A stretch of 64,000 bases of DNA from Papiliotrema nemorosa (Eukaryota > Basidiomycota > Tremellomycetes > Tremellales > Rhynchogastremaceae). How positions within the stretch are numbered: the stretch's first letter is position 1; each line of letters starts with the position of its first letter. The notes beneath the pieces were generated by a model that was not told the DNA's origin, searched no databases, and saw only the letters and a list, made by a program, of their open reading frames with translations. Position numbers and translations under genes: made by a program. Shown here piece after piece: positions 23,037 to 33,006 of the stretch. The stretch lies in the NCBI GenBank assembly GCA_032158125.1, contig JASKOT010000008.1, forward strand, positions 558,001 to 622,000. The letters run 5' to 3'.

Positions 23037-24022
23037 CTACTCGAGAGAGATGGCGTTGCTTCGGGGGTCGGCCGCACCTCCCCATGTACTCATGTTTCTC
23101 CAGCCTCCATCGACCTTGATCACAGTATCGTTCATCATTGAATTCTTCAAGACGAACAAGATGGCATCAGCCACCTCTTCGGCCTCAGACAATCGTCTAG
23201 GGAAAAGACAAAGAGCTTCCATCTCGCCCAAAAAGTACGGCTGTCGATCAGGATTATAAAGCCACGCACTCACTCGTCGTTCCATCGTTTGCAAGGCTGA
23301 AGCAACGACAGCAGGGGAAACACAGTTGACTCGGATTCCATACGGACCAAGGAAGTCTGCCATCCCCTGTGAGATACCAAGAACAGCAGCTGTCGTAAGT
23401 TCGGGTCGATCTTGAAAGACTCACTCTTTGAGGTACCATAGCAGATGCATCGCGCGGGGACAGGATTGGCGACCACAGACGTGATATTGACGATACATCC
23501 ACGCTCCTCTGTGACTCGAGGACCAAATGGTCCCTCGTCAGGGTATTGCGAGTTGATGGCGTCGGCAATGCAAGAATCGACCACAAAGGTCCCGTAAGAG
23601 TTCACGTGCATTACTTTTTGGAAGAACTGTTGTTAGTTTTCGAGGTTGCGCGCCCACATACAGGAATGCTGTTCTTCAACTTGTGATCCCACTTTCTTCC
23701 CGGAGCGATTGCCGCACAATGAACTCCACCGAAAAGGGAGCCCTTGGGGATAGCGGCCAAGGCTGCATCACAAGCAGCCGAGACTTTATCTGCGTCGGTG
23801 ATGTCGGTTTGGAAGTAGTAGGCTCGTTCCGGGTGGTACTCTTTGACTTTCTTTTCCCCATCTTCAGGTGAAAGGATGTCAAACACCTGTTGAATTAGCT
23901 TGAGCTTGCGATCATAGACGTACAACAGCGATGCCTCCCTCGGCGATGATACGTTTGGCAGCGGCGCCACCGATCGACCCCGCTCCGCCAGTGATGATGA
24001 AAGCCTTTCCTTCGAGCTTCAT
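23037..24022 (-). CDS. Short-chain dehydrogenase/reductase
   Basis: This is a soluble NAD(P)-dependent alcohol/ketone oxidoreductase. ATG 24022 gives MKLEGKAFIITGGAGSIGGAAAKRIIAEGG, with the TGxxxGxG cofactor motif (TGGAGSIG). VNITSVVA carries the catalytic Ser, and ICYGTSK supplies the YxxxK pair. GIRVNCVSPAVV and VIKVDGGWRNMS are standard late SDR blocks. Three short introns are inferred (after GGIAVV, after KNSIP and after CYGTSK), giving about 280 residues. Residues FDILSPEDGEKK after beta-2 start with Phe-Asp, and the Asp favours NAD. The closest general type is the HSD10-like or classical SDR group; the substrate is unknown. It is divergent from the TIM-barrel gene over a 234-bp shared promoter. 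Confidence 0.85.
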
Positions 24023-24125
24023 TGTGTAGAAAGGAAATTGACGAGTCAGAGAGTTCAGAGGACGAAGTGCTTTACATCGACAGAGTCTTGCTGCTAGACT
24101 TTATACGGGTGAGGAGCCCGCTTAG

Positions 24126-24178
24126 ATCCGGATGAGACACAGAGGGGTCGGACATATTTTCCCATCATCCGGACATAT
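24126..24178. promoter_or_regulatory. CATCCGG/CGGACATAT sites in the shared SDR/TIM-barrel promoter
   Basis: CATCCGGAT on the minus strand (24126-24134), CATCCGGACA on the plus strand (24166-24175), and a direct repeat of CGGACATAT at 24149-24157 and 24170-24178. They sit between two divergent starts at 24022 and 24257. Confidence 0.5.
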
Positions 24179-24256
24179 CGTGTCTAGTGAAGAGATGAGT
24201 ATCGATATAAGTGGATCTATAGCCTCACTCGATGGACACTGTTATCACATCATATC

Positions 24257-25538
24257 ATGCGACTCGACGAGAAGTCTTACCCTTGGGGAATAGCATGCGC
24301 CTCCCTGGGCATGCACCCTGCTCATACCCTAGAGAAGAAATTCCAAGCGATCAAGAACGCTGGCTTTTCCAATTGCGAGATTGGCTTGGGAGAGTATTGT
24401 AGCTGGGTGAGAAGCCAGGTACCCTCTTTGTGAGTACGTTTTGCCTGGCTGTTGCTCATAGTAGACCACCTTCTACCTGCCCACCTGAATGGTCGGAAGG
24501 AGGAGAACCTGATCCGAGCGATGATGAGATCTGGGAGGCGATGTATTCGCAAGCTTCCATCTTGGTCAAGCTGGCTGAGAGCTTTGGGCTGAAGATTCTC
24601 ATGCTCCAGCCGTTGAATCAGTTTGACGGTTGGCCAGAGGGTCACAAACGAAAGTCATGGGCGTACCGCAAAGCCGAACGATGGTTGACCACATGTTCCA
24701 AAGTTGGCGTGGAGCAGATACAGGTGCGTTGCGCTGTGTCTGGCGGGGCTGAGATGTAGGTGGGATCGAATGACTATGCAGAGGCCTCGGCATCGGATGA
24801 AGAAACAGCCAACGATCTAGCCTGGCTCGCCGAATTCGCAGCCAATCTTTCTCCTCCCGTGAAGATCGCTTACGAATCCTGGTGTTTCTCGGAGAGGGTA
24901 CAAGACTGGGAGCACACGTGGAAGATTGTCCAGCTGGCGGTAAGTCCGTCACTTTCAACATAGCTGAGAGGAAGAATCACCCTAATCTCGGACTTTGCAT
25001 GGATACGGCACAGTTCCCGCTGGCAAAACGATACGGGTGGGATCCAAAGACGGGAACAGGATGGTCCGAAGAACAATATCAAGACATGCTCGAGCGAATA
25101 CGACAGATCCCAGGGGAAAAGATCTTCTACATCGAATTGTCCGAATGTATTGCGCCGTCCACTCCCCTTTACTCGGGGAGTCGATATGACGCATGGGCAA
25201 AAAACAGCACGACAACTAGAAACGATCGATTTATCTGGGCTATTTGCGGCCGACCCGTTCCACTGATTGGCCTCAATGCCGGCCAAGACGTGCAGACGAA
25301 CGAGGATATGGGGGGAGCTCGTGTGGTAGAGACCTTGCTGGCCATTTTAAGTACCGGATACAAAGGTAAGTCATCTCTGTGGCACCGAATCACGTTGGAC
25401 TGACACGCAAAAGGCCCTATGATGTTTGAATTCTTCGAGGCGGAAAACATGGAGCGAGGTGATTTGGACATTCCTAATCTGTATGCGCAAGCTTGTGCGC
25501 GGTCCAAGGTTCTTTTGCTGGAGAAACTACAAAATTGA
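24257..25538 (+). CDS. Sugar phosphate isomerase/epimerase-like TIM-barrel protein (3-dehydroshikimate dehydratase/inosose-type)
   Basis: This is a xylose-isomerase-like (AP_endonuc_2) metal-dependent TIM barrel that isomerises or dehydrates a sugar- or cyclitol-like acid. ATG 24257 reads MRLDEKSYPWGIACASLGMHPAHTLEKKFQAIKNAGFSNCEIG, a normal first beta-alpha unit. Later strands carry likely metal ligands: Glu in IAYESWCFS, Asp in LGLCMDTAQF, Glu in FYIELSE and Glu in MMFEFFE. LKILMLQPLNQFDGW and VQDWEHTWKIVQ resemble the fungal QutC/qa-4 dehydroshikimate dehydratase group. Introns follow VPS(F), EQIQ, VQLA and TGYKG. The protein is about 350 residues and ends KVLLLEKLQN. Dehydratase, isomerase and epimerase members share this fold, so the reaction is inferred only from cluster context. 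Confidence 0.75.
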
Positions 25539-25716
25539 ACCGAGCTATAGTCTGCATGCAGTACGTAGTCCTCAACGGCCGGCGATACCGGGAATGTGAA
25601 TCTTGCGCTCCGTTGACCTTCGATCGATTTCTCCGCGGGCGGAGTTGTTGGGTAGCAAAAAGGGCAAAGACCTGTTCAGTTTTCCCTCCTCTTTTCGAGC
25701 TTGATCACTTTGCAAT

Positions 25717-26883
25717 ATGCGTACCGTGAACATAGAGGAGCCCTTGCTGCGAGTTCAGGACCAGCTCGGAGAAGGTGTGTACATTGCCATGGTTGATACC
25801 GCAATCAGCTCACATTAATCAGCTCCCGTCTGGGTGGGTCTCCTCGGCGTTCTAACATTCATCAGCAGGACTTCATTCGTCAAAAGCTATACTGGGTGGA
25901 CATTGACGGCCGGAGGCTTCACTCTTATGATCCCAAGCTTCAGCAGCATACCATCGACCATTATGAGCATAAGATCTCAGCCATTGCATGCACTGACCAG
26001 AATGACGGCGTAAGCGATTGTTCAGAACCGATGGTCTGGCTGATGTCTCAAGTTGATAGGAGCAATCGATGATGGCTTTGCTTTTATTCCATTCGATATA
26101 CTAGGTCTAGGAAAGGATAAATCGATAGAAGTGGAAGTGATTGGTCGAGTCCCACTTGAGCCTGGAGAGAAGAGATTCAACGAAGGCATGGTGGATCCTG
26201 CAGGACGCTTTTTGGCGGGAACCATGGGCAAGGCACACGGAACGTACGACGGAAGGATGTTTGCACTTGCAAAGGGTACAGTCCAGTCGCAGCCCGTCAA
26301 GCAGGGAATCACCTGCACTAATGGAATGGCATGGATCAATGGTGGGAAGCAAATGTAGGCTGAGACGTTTCGTGAATGTGCTCAAGATAGGTATTTCACC
26401 GACAGTTGGGACAAGCGCATTGATTTGTACGACTACGACGTGGTAAGTCCCCGTGCACCCTTTGAATAATGGCAAGGCCTCCGGATCGATGAGTAATCGT
26501 CGGCTGTTCTTTGGCGATTTGGGTAGGGAGCATGGCTGGCCAGATGGGCTTTGCCTTGATACAGAGGGAGGAGTCTGGACGGCACGATGGGGAGCAGGCA
26601 AAGTCATCAGGCTCAGTCCGAAAGGTGAAATTGATGTTGTCATCGAGTTCCCTAGAGCGTGGAATATGACGAGCTGCATTTTTGGAGGTATGTTTCGGCT
26701 AGTGATCATCGCCGTCGGGGCAGAAACTCACAAAAAGGACCAAACATGGACGAGCTCTATGTTACTTCCGCCGATACGGATATAGAGGGCGATGCGGGGA
26801 TCGATAGACCGGACGGAGGCAGTCTGTTTGTCGTTAAAGAACTTGGCTTCAGAGGTCCGGAGCGGTCTCGTTACGTCCGGTAG
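25717..26883 (+). CDS. SMP-30/gluconolactonase/LRE family lactonase
   Basis: This is a six-bladed beta-propeller, metal-dependent lactone hydrolase. From ATG 25717, MRTVNIEEPLLRVQDQLGE splices to APVW and then to DFIRQKLYWVDIDGRRLHSYDP, rebuilding the canonical GE-PVW...LYWVDI start. The Glu of LGE is a metal ligand. Further hallmarks are FNEGMVDPAGRFLAGTM, ITCTNGMAW (Asn ligand), GWPDGLCLDTEGGVWTARWGAGKVIRLSP (Asp ligand) and ELYVTSADTD. Introns are short; the one between APVW and DFIR is 35 nt with a CTAAC branch point (25834-25868). The frame ends SRYVR at 26883. It lies 178 bp downstream of the TIM-barrel gene on the same strand. A partner for lactones made in the cluster is plausible; the gluconolactone specificity of the family name should not be assumed. 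Confidence 0.83.
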
Positions 26884-27090
26884 AATACTCGTGCGGTTAA
26901 CAATATTCCTCGTCCTAGTTGACAATTATGTCCGTTACGGCTCTTACGTGCTACCGCCTGGATGCTATGACAGACTGTTGGAAAACCCCGAGAGAATGGA
27001 CATTTCTGATCTACCTCTGTCATTACAGTCTATAAGTGTCCTACATGCATCACAGAGCTGTCTCAAGTTACCCCAGATCTTATAACCACC

Positions 27091-29150
27091 ATGAGCCCAA
27101 TCGCAATCGGAAACGCTGAGCCGCAGATCGACAACATTGCCGCACTGAAAAAGACGGTCGCGCAGGCACATGCGGCTGTCCTCAGTGAGAAACCAGTCGC
27201 CGATGACTTCATGTACAAATTCAAGTACAATGCGCCTCTTCCTCTTCTTGGCGAGGCGTTCATCGACATCGACGACTCGACTTTTCAGTCTCAGGTCGAA
27301 AAGTTGACCGAGAACCTTTCTTCTGCCTTGAAAAGCGGGGATGCCGAAAAATTCGCCAGCCTGTTTCTGGAGACCGGTAAGTTCAGCGTCTTGTGGGGTG
27401 GTCTACAACTACAACTGACTCTTAGGTGTATGGAGGGACAAAGTGGTATACACCTGGGAGTATCGAACATTCAACGGCGCCGCCAGAATTCTTTCGGCCG
27501 CGAAGGATCTGCTTCCTTTGACCAAAACCACCAAAGTCGAGTTGACCGACCCGTCTCCAAAGATCGAAAGGCCATACCCCGAACTTGTCTATGGTCGGAT
27601 CAACCTGGGTCTCGAGACGGATGTAGTCGCTGCCTCGGTCGTCGCCAATTTGATCAACACTCCCACTGGGCTGAAAATCTGGACCATGCACACCGCCATC
27701 GAGGGACTGCTTCAATTCCCGGAACTCCCCAATCGTGATGGTCACATGATTGGAGACTTGTCATGGCATAACCAACGGATTGTAGATCACGACTTTGACC
27801 AGCATGACCCCCAGGTCGTCATTGTAGGTGGCGGTCACAAGTGAGTGCGCCGAGTGGTGAATCTGTGTCAAGCTGATTCGTCGCAGCGGATTGATGATGG
27901 CAGCGCGTTTCAAGGCTCTGGGTGTACCGGCGTTGATTGTCGAGAGAAATCAGAGGATAGGCGATAACTGGAGAGGTCGATACGAGGCTTTATCTCTTCA
28001 CTTCCCCCATTGGGCAGGTGTGTGCAGAGAATATCATGTGTTTTGGGCCAAACTGACTTCAGATCATCTCCCCTACATGCCTTACCCGGAACACTGGCCA
28101 GTCTACACTCCAGCGGGCAAACTCGGAGATTACCTCGAATGGTACTACTCCGCCATGGAGCTCGTTGCCTGGTGCGGTTCTTCAGTGACTCATGTGGTCC
28201 AAAACGTGGATAACACATGGTCCATCGAAGTCGACCGAGCAGGACACGGCAATCGAATCCTCCACGCCAAACACCTCGTGATTGCCACTTCTCTCGCCGG
28301 CGTCCCTCAAATGCCTTCAACACCCGGGCAGGACAAATTCAAGGGTACAATCCGACATTCGACTGAACATGATTCTTCGAGGCATTGGGTGGGTAAACGG
28401 GTACTGGTCGTTGGGACTTCGTCTTCTGGGTTCGACACGGCATACGACTTTGCTCGACGGAACATCGACGTGACCATCTTGCAAAGGTCCCCTACGTATA
28501 TCATGTCCCTCACCAATGCGGTTCCCAAGTTCCTTGGTGCATACAAGCCCAATGGAAGTCAAAGACCGGATCTCGACACTGTCGACCGCTTATCGTACAG
28601 TATGCCGGTTGGACCGGCCGAGGAGTTTGGCCGTCGGGGAGCCGAGGAGTTGGAGCAGGAAGATGCAGAGATGCTTGTCAAGCTCAACGAAAGGGGATTC
28701 AAGACGTGGCGAGGTCAACGAGGGACAGGAGTGCAGACCTTGGGATATACCAAAAACGGAGGGTTCTACTTTGAAGCTGGAGCTTGTGAACAGATCATCA
28801 ACGGCAAAATCAAGGTCGCCCATGGATCGATCGAGAAGTTTACGGAGAACGGTGTCATTTTGTCCGATGGAAAAGAAGAACCATATGACCTCGTCGTCAT
28901 GGCCACCGGGTTCAGCAACACCATTCACTCAGTCCGGTCAATCATCGGGGCAGAATTAGCTAGTAAAGTCAAACCAATCTGGGGGATGGACGAAGAAGGA
29001 GAGCTCAATTCGGCCTGGAAAGATTGTGGTGTGCCCAACTTGTGGATCATGGTGGGAACCTTGCAGCATGGTCGTTACCACTCCAAAAAAGTGGCATTGC
29101 GGATCAAGGCAATGATTGAGGGTGTTGCCGGACAGGCCTACTCGAAATGA
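27091..29150 (+). CDS. Flavin-containing monooxygenase with N-terminal SnoaL/NTF2-like domain
   Basis: This is an FAD/NADPH monooxygenase of the fungal FMO/Baeyer-Villiger-like superfamily. ATG 27091 opens about 170 residues that look like a SnoaL (NTF2) fold (FASLFLETGVWRDKVVYTWEYRTFNG, KIWTMHTAIEGL). Then comes the FAD motif VVIVGGGHNG, ERNQRIGDNWRGRYEALSLHFP, the FMO identifier FKGTIRHSTEH, and the NADPH motif VLVVGTSSSGFDTAYD. VVMATGFSNT is the late ATG-containing block. Introns follow FLETG, GGGH(N) and HWA(D); the last of these restores the HWADHLPYMPYP sequence. The length is about 640 residues. The identifier has His where typical FMO or BVMO motifs have an aromatic or Trp, so oxygenation type (N-/C-hydroxylation versus ring expansion) is open. 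It ends the plus-strand run of cluster genes. Confidence 0.85.
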
Positions 29151-29205
29151 ACGTAGAGAGACATCGTGAGCATGTACAGTAAGCGTGCTTTAGTAGCTAG
29201 TAGGA

Positions 29206-29661
29206 ATGGACCATGTTATGTATCGAGCCCTTGCGCCAACGGATACAAAGTTCTCATTGGTTCCACAGCCCGTCGTGGAGCTTTTCTTTGGGCAAGGGGT
29301 AGATGTGGAAACCATTGTGAGTGATGTCGAGGGTCTCGAGCACGCAGTAGCAAGTTTAAGAGGGTCAGTCGCTTTGAGTGAACTGCAGGTCGACTGGACG
29401 ACCTTCTCCGGGAATTCATGGTTGAATGAGGAAGGTAGTAGATTAGCACGAGAATTGACAGGTTGGGATAACGCTCATAGGATGCTGGTTGATCAGTCAT
29501 CGAACGATAAACCCAGGTCAAAATTGCAAGCTATCCTTGATGAAGCGCAGACTGCGGTTGAAGGCCGTTTGACACCCGAGGGAATATGTGTCGTCTATTC
29601 TTGCTCCAGGAGAGACAGGGAGAGCGTGAATGATACGTATGCAACCTCCAGCTCATCCTGA
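29206..29661 (+). CDS. Possible small intronless gene, unknown
   Basis: This is a 151-codon ORF with mixed, protein-like composition (LVPQPVVELFFGQGVDVETIV, ELQVDWTTFSGNSWLNEEGSRLARELTGWDNAHRM). It begins 55 bp after the monooxygenase stop and ends 71 bp before the stop of the convergent carrier gene. I recognise no family. There is no signal peptide and no membrane segment. The ORF is longer than expected by chance in intergenic sequence and reads sensibly, but the short spacing on both sides leaves little room for a promoter. It could instead be 3' UTR of the monooxygenase transcript. Confidence 0.4.
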   Translation: MDHVMYRALAPTDTKFSLVPQPVVELFFGQGVDVETIVSDVEGLEHAVASLRGSVALSELQVDWTTFSGNSWLNEEGSRLARELTGWDNAHRMLVDQSSNDKPRSKLQAILDEAQTAVEGRLTPEGICVVYSCSRRDRESVNDTYATSSSS

Positions 29662-29732
29662 GATAGTTGGTGAGATTCCGAAATCGGTTCGAAAGTGGTA
29701 AGTAGGTGTCATCCATGGATATACATGAAAAT

Positions 29733-31043
29733 CTATAGCAGATCATGATTGACAATGTAATCTGTGCCGTCAGCCTCAATTTCCCTGGTCCACCTGCTGA
29801 ACATACCCCTAGTCAGTTCAAACGCGACAAAGGTCGATGCGGCAGCGGGAACAGCTCGGATCAAACTTGGTGTCAGACCTCTATACAATCCGGCCCTGTT
29901 TGATCAGCTTGTTCGGGATATTGCTCTCCGCATGATTAGAGGAGAACTCGTACTCACGCTCCGGATTCCGCCAAGATGGCCCTGAATTCGCTGCCAATGT
30001 ATCCACCGCTGGTCCATCCTCCCTTGACCGGTGGGACAGTCGCCAGTTGGACTCTCGACTTGATGACGTCCAATGGATAACAAGCCAGCCAGTAACATAC
30101 TCCTCCTATTGCTCCTGATGACAACAACGCCCAGATGGGTAAATCCGGTCCGAGTCGTTTGGAGAATGATCGCTTGGTAGCCTCGTACCCTGCCATCAGA
30201 GGTGCTACTCGGTGGGTCGGTCCACTCACCAGCGTAGAAACCGGCATAAGCGGGAATCTCACGCACGACCGTCACCCAATAGCCTCTCATGATACCGTCT
30301 CGGAGACCGTGTTGACGCCACATATCCCTTACAACCGCGCCGAGCTTCTTGTCGTCTTTACCTCCATACTGCCCTTGCATACGGATCTTGAACATCTCAA
30401 CCTGAACGTCAGCTTACTCCCTCGTCAGAACTGAAGAATGGGATGATATGGTCGATAAGGACATACAGGGGAAGCCAGGATTGCATTAGCAGCACCAGCC
30501 ATAGCTCCCGCCGTGGCTACTTGAGCAATGGAGAGGTCCGGATAAGGGGAGACGAGCCTTCTGGAAGCTCCATACGCCGTGAAGAGGAGAGAGTTGACAG
30601 CTGCTACACCGAGCAACGGGGACATCTGTAGTGAGTTTTCAATTGATGGCTTGGCGTACCATCCCTGCTCATCAGTGTCTCGCCTGCATGGCTAGAGTGA
30701 GCCTAAGAGAGCGCAGTGGTGTACTCACCCTTGTAAAGAGCTAGGACACCTTCATTCTTGACAGTCTTGGTCAAGATGTCGAGGGTGTTCTTGTACTTGC
30801 CAGCCGGGGCCGTCTGAGCTCTCTACTTGATGAGCTCCACCATTGTGTTTGGACAGATGTCTGACCGTCTTGAGAGTATCTAATGGCTAAGAAGTTAGTA
30901 TCGTTCACCCCGCGTTGGTAGAGACGACCCACCTGCCCGACGAGGACTTGAGATGCCCCTCCGACTGAACCAGAAATGAGCTCTATGGCAATATCGTTCC
31001 TCTTTCTAGAAGGCGGTTCAGGATAAGCCGTATTCTCTGACAT
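29733..31043 (-). CDS. Mitochondrial carrier (SLC25 family; YMC1/Crc1-like)
   Basis: This is an inner-membrane solute carrier with three tandem two-helix repeats. ATG 31043 opens MSENTAYPEPPSRKRNDIAIELISGSVGGASQVLVGQ. The first PxD signature PLDTLKTR is rebuilt across an intron that joins LKT to RAQTAPAGKYKNT. Repeat 2 has the signature ASPVEMFKIRMQGQYGG with Glu in the PxE position, and repeat 3 has CYPLDVIKSRVQLA. Linkers YKGMMSPLLGV, MRGYWVTVVREIPAYAGFYAGYEATKR and LYRGLTPSLIRAVPA match the family. The chain ends DYIVNHDLL. About six short introns are used. Sequence style fits the basic amino acid/carnitine-type carriers (YMC1, CRC1, ORT1); the cargo is not resolvable. Confidence 0.85.
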
Positions 31044-31267
31044 GTCGAACCTGGCAGTATCCTCTTATCGATGGAGAGAGATGGATAGAATGAAGATCAA
31101 TGCATGGATGACTATGGGTCCTCATTGTTCTCCATGACGAGCTCGACGAGCGACGATTTGTTGGTAAAAATCCCCGACTCTGCATTTCAAACGCTTCATT
31201 CATCTCTTCGACCCCGACATCCTTCATCTCCTTCTCATTCGACGTAACGTCCGGAGGACTAGCCATC

Positions 31268-32574
31268 ATGCAGGGTAAGGCGAGGATGATCGGGTACGTG
31301 TATATGCTGAAAACAGGTCTGGCAAAGTACAACGACTCGCCCTCACCCAAACGTCGATCTCACCCCCCTCTCCCTCCCCCTGCTTCTTTACAATCCACCT
31401 CGACAGCAGGTCCATCCGTGAGTGTTTCGACTTCCGAGTAAAGAGTAGTAGATCATACTTTGCCCTTCCTCTCTTCATCATATACCGACGTACCCTGGCG
31501 AAAATGATCTTTGTGCTTTGGCTTGAAACATAGCGACGGGTTGATCGTTCAGGTGAGAAGCCCTCTTTTGTTCCTTCACGAGAGTATTGCTGATCACAGA
31601 TGTGAGAGGTACCTCACCGCCCCCCAAACGAGCACGGATCTCTCCCCCACCTTCGGCGCCAAGGTCTACCACACAGGCTCAGTCGGCTCAGTCGTCTCAG
31701 TCGACTGAATCTCGGAATGGGTCCAAGGGGAAGTCACGTCAAGATGCGATAGAAATCGATGACAACGAGGAAAATGTGGGAACCGATCCCATGCGGGGTT
31801 TATCGGAAGACGAGATCTTCGCGAGGGTCTCCCGACCAGAGAATATACCTGGACTCGAGAATTGGGGGATCCCACCTGCCGTCGACCCAGATTTATGTTC
31901 TCCTCAACTGAAGGTACGCCTTTACCATCCCTTCCAATTCTGCGGCTTCACTGTTCACTGTCAATTTTCATCGTCGTCGGTGCAAGAGAGTATTGACTCA
32001 TCTCCAGGCGAAAATTGCCCAGTTTCTCAACCTCAAAAGAACCCAGAATCAACATATAAACACCTCTCTACTCCAATCTACATCTTTCCACAACCCCCAC
32101 ATATACTCCAAACTCGTCGAATTTGTCGATCTATCCGAACGGCAATCTCACTTTTCCCAAGGAGGGTGGCTTACTCGTCTGGATGTGGAGGGGGTGTCAG
32201 AGGATTACGGACCGAAAAAGATGGGTGAGGAGCAGAGAAGGAGGGAAGAAGAGTCCAAGAGGGCCAAAGAGGTTTCTGGGAGGAGCAAGATTGATTTTCA
32301 AGGACCAAGGAGGAGGGATGGTGATGAAGGGAGTAAGAATAGAGATAGAGACAGAGACAAGGGCAGGGACAGAGGAGGGGACAGGGAGCGAGGTGGACAT
32401 GATGAGCGAGAGGGAGGGTATAGAGATCGAGAGAGAGATAGAGAACGGGATAGGGGAGGCTCAAGGGCGGAAGGAAAGTATAGAGATACCCTCGGACTGT
32501 CTACTCGTGATAGAGAAGGAGGATGGGACGAGAGGGACATGACCAAGCGGAAACCAAAGTATAGGTATTACTAG
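31268..32574 (+). CDS. SAP30-binding/HCNGP-like nuclear protein
   Basis: This is a nuclear protein of the HCNGP family, linked in animals to SAP30 corepressor binding and pre-mRNA splicing. The short first exon ATG-CAG-G (31268-31274) splices to GLAKYNDSPSPKRR, the usual Gly-Leu-x-x-Tyr start of the family. A small exon then joins VDRS to DVRGTSPPPKRARISPPPSAP. The family core is GLENWGIPPAVDPDLCSPQLKAKIAQFLNLKR with HINTSLLQSTSFHNPHIYSKLVEFVDL. A long Arg/Asp/Glu/Gly tail with RDRDRDKGRDRG and DRERDRERDRGG repeats ends KRKPKYRYY. The tail gives long low-complexity ORFs on the other frames, which are not genes. It is divergent from the mitochondrial carrier gene over about 220 bp. Confidence 0.83.
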
Positions 32575-33006
32575 GCACACCATGCACCACACACGTCCAC
32601 GTATCATTTGCCAGATAGGAGCGCCTTGAATGTCTCTTGGAAAAGTCCATGGCCTTTTGCATGCAAAGGAGGTACTACTATCGTATGATGTACGAAAAGC
32701 AGGGCAAAGCTGAGAAACGAATTGAATCACACAAGATCAAGAGACATGTTCTGTTGTTTCATGAATCATCATAATCACACATCGAGATGGGCGCAGTGAG
32801 TGAGTGTGGATGGTGCGGATGGCGGGTATATATGGATGTGGTATAGTTGTATTGCGCAGGGAGAAGCGTGATGGAATGCGTGCGAGGCGGGTTTTTGGTT
32901 TTTCCTCAGCTTCTCGTCGTCCTCGCCGTCGTTCATACTCGTCTCGTCAAATCGTCTATGTTTTGTCGTTCCAGCGACACATCCCGTCTATACGATCGTA
33001 ACCACG
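32575..33006. other. Tail-to-tail intergenic region before FKS1 3' end
   Basis: 3'-flank sequence of the HCNGP-like gene and FKS1. I see no feature. Confidence 0.5.

Noticed and set aside
32171..32546. Minus-strand Ser/Leu/Pro-rich ORFs with hydrophobic segments.
   Set aside because: These are shadows of the Arg/Asp/Glu tail of the HCNGP-like gene, which is supported by the family core upstream.
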